DNA from: Collybiopsis luxurians FD-317 M1
Taxonomy: Eukaryota > Basidiomycota > Agaricomycetes > Agaricales > Omphalotaceae
NCBI GenBank assembly: GCA_000827265.1
Contig: KN834752.1
Location: 620,001-684,000 of the forward strand
DNA length: 64,000 nucleotides
Reading direction: 5' to 3'
The notes under the pieces are model-generated. The model did not search any database, had not been told where the DNA came from, and saw nothing but the letters and a program-made list of their open reading frames with translations. How positions within the stretch are numbered: the stretch's first letter is position 1; each line of letters opens with the position of its first letter. A program made the position numbers and the translations under genes. Of this stretch, positions 58,652 through 64,000 are shown one piece after another.

Positions 58652-60895
58652 ATGATGGTTCTCTGGACCTCACTACACTCTTTAATCGTTCTCTTCTCGC
58701 TCACTCTCCATATTTATCCCTCCGCCACTCTCGCCGGTACCGTCCAGTCTGCTACCAGTGTTCCCGCCCAATATTCGAGTTACGCGAACACGGTTAAGCA
58801 AATCTTTGCCGATAGTTATGCTGCATACAAGCGAGTCTCTAATTCTTTCTTTGGGTTGAACTAGGCTGACATTCGAACGCGGTTCGGCTTGAAGGGAATT
58901 CGCCTTTAGCAAAGACGATCTCCTTCCAATTTCTCAAAGCTTCACAAACGACCGGAACGGCTGGGGCGCAACCATTTTCGACAGTCTGTCGACCTTGGTA
59001 CGAAACCATAAACGCGTTCATTGCATTCGTAATTTGCCACCAACTAACACCTCTCGTTTTACAGTATATTATGGGTTTGACGGTAAGCCGCTGTATCTCC
59101 ACGTCCTGCACACTCGTTTGTCTCATTTATTACCCTGGCGCGCAGGACGAGCTGACAAACGCCACGGCATATGCTTCACAAGTCGATTTTAGTAAATCTC
59201 ACACAACCGATACTGTATCCATATTCGAGACGACGATCAGGTATCTCGGTGCTATGATGAGCATCACTGACTTGACATCCGACAAGCAATTGGTCGGACA
59301 GGCCACTACTCTTGCGAACAACATGCTAGCCGCTGCATGGCCTGCCGTAAGTTTAGATATTTCTTGTTCTTCTGTAACAACGCTGTTGACATACAGGAAG
59401 TTACAAAATAATGTCGTTCCCTATCCTGAGGTCAATTTTGGCTCAATAAACCCCTCAGATGAGGTATTTACCGTTTTGTCCCGGGGAAATCGCTTATCTT
59501 CCAACCATTTGTTTTACGTACCTAGACGTCCAATATCGCCGAAGCAGGTTCTCTCGCACTAGAGTGGTCAACTTTGACCAAGTACACAAACAACGTAACG
59601 TATGGTGATCACGCAGTCAATGCTCTTCAGCACATTGCAGAATTGGTAAGTCTCCATCCTCAAATACGCGCAACAATCCATTCAACTCAATCTAATTTAG
59701 TCCGCTCCGCTTCCGGGTCTTCCCGCACAAGGTATCGACCCTAGGACAGGGAATTCTGTTGGCGGATATGTGGTGAGCATCTTGAATTTGCGGACAATTG
59801 ATCAAATTCAGTCGTAATATATGTATTTAGACTTGGGGAGGAGGCTCCGATAGCTACTTTGAGTATCTCATCAAATACGCTCGTTTGTCTAACACAGACG
59901 ATCCCACCTACGTCAACGCTTGGAAAACAGCAGTCGATTCTTCCATTAGGTATCTGCTAAGGGTACCGTATTCTGCATTATTCTTCTTCGACTCCCCTAC
60001 TTATCATCCGCTTGGCATTGGTAGAACTCGACTGTCGGAAGCCATGTGTACCTTGCCGACTTCGACGACAGCGGTACAATCCGTCACGTTGGCTCTAACC
60101 TTGAGTGTTTCCATGGTGGAAATTGGATTCTAGGTGCATAAACTTTTCACGGTCTCCGAACAGTGCTGACGCTTTGGTCGCGTAGGTGGAAAAATGGTCA
60201 ATAATCAGACTATTGTAGACTTCGGTTATGCCCTCACCGATGCTTGCTGGAACACATATAGTAGCACCATGTGAGTCTTTGGTTTCTGCATTAAGAACAT
60301 AAAACACACCTTGACATCTACATAGTACTGGCATAGGCCCGGAAGCCTTTGCTTTTGAAAGCTCAGACGGGAATTTCACTGGTGACTCTGGTCCCTCCGC
60401 CTCCGAACAAGACTTCTTCCACCAACATGGATATTATATCACCGATTCACATTACTATATGCGCCCGGAAGTTTTGGAGAGTAATTTCTATGCCTTCAGA
60501 GCATCGGGCAACACAAAGTATCTCGATAGAGCGGTGTCGGCAATAAATAGTATCCAGAACTACCTCCGAGTCGATCCTGCAGCGAACGGTTATGCTGGTT
60601 TAAACAATGTGAATTCAGGGGAAAAGTCGAATGGAGCCAAGGTCGATAATACGCCATCGTTTTGGTTCGCAGAGGTTTTGAAGTACCTGTGGGTGTCGTA
60701 CTCCTGTCCGGCTTCGATCTTCTGACGCTATGTTTGATAGCTATCTGACGTTCGACGATCCTGCGCATATCAGTCTCGATGAATGTTAGTTTTCTATTTT
60801 GTTTCGTTTTGATGATGATGCCAACCTTCCTCGCAGATGTCTTCAACACCGAAGCCCATCCGCTGAAGGCGCCTCTTGCGAAAGCTCGGTATTAG
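58652..60895 (+). CDS. Secreted GH47 alpha-1,2-mannosidase (class I)
   Basis: Signal peptide followed by a full GH47 domain. Key stretches: FTNDRNGWGATIFDSLSTLY, IMGLTDELTNATAYA, SIFETTIRYLGAMMS, AEAGSLALEWSTLTKYT and TWGGGSDSYFEYLIKYARL. YYMRPEVLESNFYAFRAS and SFWFAEVLKYLYLTF are further on, and the calcium-site threonine is in the final VFNTEAHPLKAPLAKARY. The enzyme trims alpha-1,2-linked mannose from N-glycans or other mannosides; the signal peptide and absent membrane anchor suggest a secreted or lumenal enzyme. Around twelve introns interrupt it. The first, 58831-58894, starts with GC (TACAA|GCGAGT) and is the only choice giving YKEFAFSKDDLLP in phase. A nearby GT donor leads to a frameshift. 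Confidence 0.92.
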
Positions 60896-61131
60896 ACTAT
60901 CCCATTACACTCTCTTGGACGAAGACTTTGCTCCTTTCCTTCTAAGTATACTTGTCAGTATGTAATTTTGTCTAATGTATGAGAGAACATGGATATAGAG
61001 AATCACTATCACTTCCTTGCTGTACCTGTATCACCCGCGCTCGCTAGTTAAATCTTCTGAGGTGGACGATTTTGCGGGAACTAAAAAAATGTAATATACC
61101 ACTAAGTAGAAATACCGAAGCCCTTATGCTA

Positions 61132-63229
61132 TTACAGTTCGCCCGCTTCCCAGTCTTTCCAAGTCTGCGTTGCTCGTATCCAGTCAATTAACTCACCCCT
61201 TCCAACTCTCACCCCCTTTTCGTCTCCTTCCGCCAGCACCTTCGCTTTCTTCCCGTCTACCATTTCCCATTTTTGTTCTTTAACCATCACATACCCCTCT
61301 TTGATCTCATTCTCGCCCAGAATCACCGCAAACGGAACTTCATCTCTCTCGCCGGCCGCGAATTGTACGGGCAGCTTGGGTTTCCTCTTTGCTAAAAAGT
61401 CCGATTTGATACCCGCGTCCCGCAGCTCCTTAACGAGTTTCATACGCTCAACGAGAAGACCGTCGCCCGCCGCCATCACATACACCATCGTCTCTTTGCT
61501 GCGCCGGCCCTTTTCGAGCCATTTGGGCCAGACCAAAGCGAAAATTCGGTCAAGTCCAATTGATATGCCGACACAGGGTATGGAGCCTTTGGAAGATGAG
61601 CCCTTCTTGGGGTCGGCTCCAGACGCAGCTGCACTAAACATGCCCACCAGCCCGTCGTACCGACCTCCAGCGGCAATGGACCCGACTCCGACTGCTGATT
61701 CATCAACCTCCTCCTCTTCTATCCCGTCTTCATTTTTAGTTTTCTTCGTGGCCTTCTTCTTCACGGATTCCGCGGGTGGAACAGAAGGGTCGACCGAGGG
61801 GTTGGCTTTGAATCCAGGTGGGGCGGATGCCTCGACAATGGCTTCGTAGATGATGCCGGTATAATAATCTAATCCACGAGCAAGTGACATGTCAAACGAA
61901 ATTTTGTCGATCACATTATAGGCTGTAAGAAACTCGAAGAGGATTCCCATCTCTTCTAAGCCTTGCTTTGCGCTCGCGTTTGAGCTGAGTGCCGCGTCTG
62001 CTAAGAGCTCGTTAAGAAGTCCTGGTCCGCCTGCAAGTAACTTTATGAGGTGCATTCGGAGGGTGTTATATGCTTGATCTTACCTTTGTGCTTGACATAA
62101 TCTCCAATTTTGTCTGCAACGGTGGGATCTAAGCTCTTCTCCTCTGTCATTTCCTTCTTTACGTCTGCCCACGGAAGCTTGTCGAGTTTATCAACGGCAG
62201 AGGAGATGGTACGAATTTTGTCGGAAGGCACACCACAAACTTCAAAGATACCATCCAGTATCTTTCGGTGGTTGATCTGAAAGCCATGAAGGTCAAACCT
62301 TTGGCATTCAAGAAAGCGAGAAAGACGCCCTACCTTGATTGTAAACTCTCCGACGTCAAGCTTTGACAAGATTGTACATATCATACTGAGGATTTCTGCA
62401 TCGGGAATCATAGGATCCCAGGTGCCAGATATATCAAAGTCCTGAGAAGTTGATGAGCAAACGCGCGCTATGAAAAACAACGAAGAGATACCGCTTGCGA
62501 AAACTCTCTCATTCGCCCCTTAGACATGACGGGGTTGTCCCTTCGATAAACTTTTCCGACCTGCCACAGTTTGGACTGCGTATTCGTTCCTCCCATCATG
62601 GCCAGGTATCTTGCAAGCGGAACGGTATGGTCGTATCGCAATGACAACTGCTCGCCTCCTTGGTCTTGGAGGTCAAAAATCAATTTTGCATCTTCGCCAT
62701 ATTTTCCGGCAAGGATCTCCTTGCGCTCGAATACTGGAGTGTCCAGGCATGAACCGCCATATGTCGCGAAGACATCTTTGACGATACGCTCTACGTGTTC
62801 ACGACAGAGCATTTCTGCTGGGCCATAGTCTCGCGTTCCCTGGGAGCCTAAGGATGAGTACAAGAATGTATTTTAGTTTTACAGAAGGCCCAGCGAATTG
62901 CTCACCTTGGCCGTTTTGAGCAGAATTCTATCCTTCTTCTTTTCGGATGCATCTTTACTGCCTGCAGTACCATCTGCTGCTGCCTTTGCCTTTACCTTTG
63001 CCTGGCCAAACGATTTTTTGAGCTCTCCCAGCTTCTTCCTCACTTCCTCCAACCCAGCAGGATCGGAACCTGACAACCTGAGTTGGTTGAATAAGGCTGT
63101 TTGGGAGTCTATTTCTCTTTCGAGTGTTTCTATTGATGAGGCCATAGTGGTAAAAAGTCTGGAAAAGCGAATGGAGGAAGGGGGATGTAATCGATGAAGT
63201 GGGTAAAGACGCGGTATTAGTATGAGCAT
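61132..63229 (-). CDS. HTS1: Histidyl-tRNA synthetase, probable dual-targeted start
   Basis: Class II aminoacyl-tRNA synthetase charging tRNA(His). Motif 1 ([21 protein letters not shown]) and motif 2 ([18 protein letters not shown]) are present. The HisA-type signature [16 protein letters not shown] and motif 3 ([16 protein letters not shown]) follow, and an anticodon-binding domain ends [18 protein letters not shown]. The intron after KTAK needs the later AG (GGCTCCCAG|GGAACG) to keep frame. Two in-frame ATGs exist: 63227-63229 ([15 protein letters not shown] then [12 protein letters not shown]) and 63143-63145 ([15 protein letters not shown]). The upstream stretch is arginine-rich, acid-free and leucine/serine rich, like a mitochondrial presequence; the downstream form begins with the WHEP-like helix. 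Yeast HTS1 uses just such a pair. An acidic insert of about 30 residues ([16 protein letters not shown]) is present. Confidence 0.95.
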
Positions 63230-63313
63230 ATCGTGACTCGATCTTTTTCTCACACTCAGTCAACAGTTGCAATGAGCACTAATCTGTATACATTAAGTTA
63301 AATCTATACAGTT

Positions 63314-63864
63314 TCAAGTAATTACAATCGTAGTGTTCAACGTCTCGAATAATGGCGTCTCGGAGAGCTGTAATATGATATGTCATCTTCAAATAGCAAA
63401 TTAAACCCGGTTGTACTTACCCCGACTAGAGCAACGTGAACGACACCTAACTGAGCGTTGCCTTTTGCAAAATTCGATGGAACGGTCAGAGTGAAGTTTT
63501 GATACGGCGGAAGATTAGGCGTCCCAGGTACAGTTCTAAATTCAGGATCGAAGGGACCGTTGTACAGAACTGTCCCAAGAGTTTGGGCAGGGGTAGGGCA
63601 AGGAGCAGAACCGCAGGACAACAGCCCAATGACTAGGGCTACTTCACTCGAAGCGGTCAGTGAGTCCTTACCGTCGTAAAAGTCAGCTGAAATATCATGA
63701 AGAAAAGAAAGAAAACACACGGGACGTTCAATCATAGCAGTGAAATTCGAGCCAGCCGCGACCTTAGTCATGTCCGCAGGGGCGCCGATAAACGCACTCT
63801 GGGAAAGGACAGAGGTGGCAGAGATAGCCAAAATTGAGAAAGTGTTGACGAAGAACTGCTTCAT
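63314..63864 (-). CDS. Small secreted protein, basidiomycete-type
   Basis: Signal peptide MKQFFVNTFSILAISATSVLS, then SAFIGAPADMTKVAAGSNFT. An intron is placed by phase: only a donor at RP|gtgtgt with acceptor at GGTAAG|GACTCACTG gives MIERPDSLTASSEVAL. The C-terminal exon (LSETPLFETLNTTIVIT) follows a second intron and ends at 63314-63316. Predicted about 155 residues, beta-strand rich with at least two cysteines (LLSCGSAPCP), resembling a secreted Ig-like/adhesion-type family widespread in mushrooms with no known role. A plausible extracellular function is only inferred from the signal peptide. It is the last gene before the window edge. Confidence 0.72.
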
Positions 63865-64000
63865 TGTAATGGGACTAAGAGCTCAGAATTAGGGACTGGA
63901 AAATGAAGGGCCTTGAACCACCACTACCTTTTTATACTTTGATAATGGGAGCGGAAATCACGACGGCAGAGCTTACACGGCGACATAAGCCCTACAGTGC

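Overview
The window is nuclear DNA of a filamentous basidiomycete, almost certainly a mushroom-forming Agaricomycete. Genes are dense and cut by many short introns (mostly 48-65 nt, GT-AG with CTGAC/CTGAT-like branch sites). The proteins have fungal character: Tup1, a Fus3/Kss1-type MAP kinase with TEY, a Num1/ApsA-type cortical anchor, CBM1-tailed mannanases and a TupN domain. I resolved 26 protein-coding loci plus one doubtful or broken one. I saw no rRNA, tRNA, CRISPR, or autonomous transposon coding region. Start, stop and exon positions were assigned by hand from splice-site and frame logic, so exact exon borders are inferred where not stated.

Layout, left to right. 1-10 kb: 3' end of zuotin (ribosome-associated J protein), convergent with a mating/filamentation-type MAP kinase; an EthD-like double-domain protein; an F-box-like/LRR protein; a pinin-family splicing protein; and the GPI-transamidase protease Gpi8, divergent from a Tm-1-like/UPF0261 protein. 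11-16 kb: a coiled-coil locus with a damaged-looking structure, then the corepressor TUP1. 17-27 kb: two paralogous secreted GH5 endo-beta-mannanases with N-terminal CBM1 modules, with a disordered protein and the YVH1 phosphatase between them. 28-41 kb: RNA polymerase I/III subunit RPC19, a small serine/proline-rich protein, an AT-hook coiled-coil protein, a roughly 1,600-residue Num1/ApsA dynein anchor with a C-terminal PH domain, and a large disordered protein. 41.2-43.6 kb: the largest gene-free stretch, holding an imperfect inverted repeat. 43.6-64 kb: a CFAP20-domain protein, SUMO, an I-BAR/Ivy1-like protein with a very long disordered tail, a cAMP phosphodiesterase, SEC24, a secreted GH47 alpha-mannosidase, histidyl-tRNA synthetase, and a small secreted protein.

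Most genes are conserved housekeeping functions: translation, splicing, secretion, SUMO, transcription. The accessory flavour comes from the mannanase pair, GH47 and the small secreted protein, which suggests a plant-biomass-degrading lifestyle. Signalling components (MAP kinase, cAMP phosphodiesterase, Tup1) lie in the same window, but I see no evidence that they form a physical or functional cluster.

I did not find a convincing new multi-gene system. The observations most worth checking are the CFAP20-family protein in what should be a non-ciliated fungus, a 9-nt microexon specific to one of the two mannanase paralogs, the 41.9-kb foldback element, non-canonical GC-AG introns in TUP1 and GH47, the apparent alternative-start dual targeting of histidyl-tRNA synthetase, and frame problems in the coiled-coil locus and at the phosphodiesterase N-terminus.
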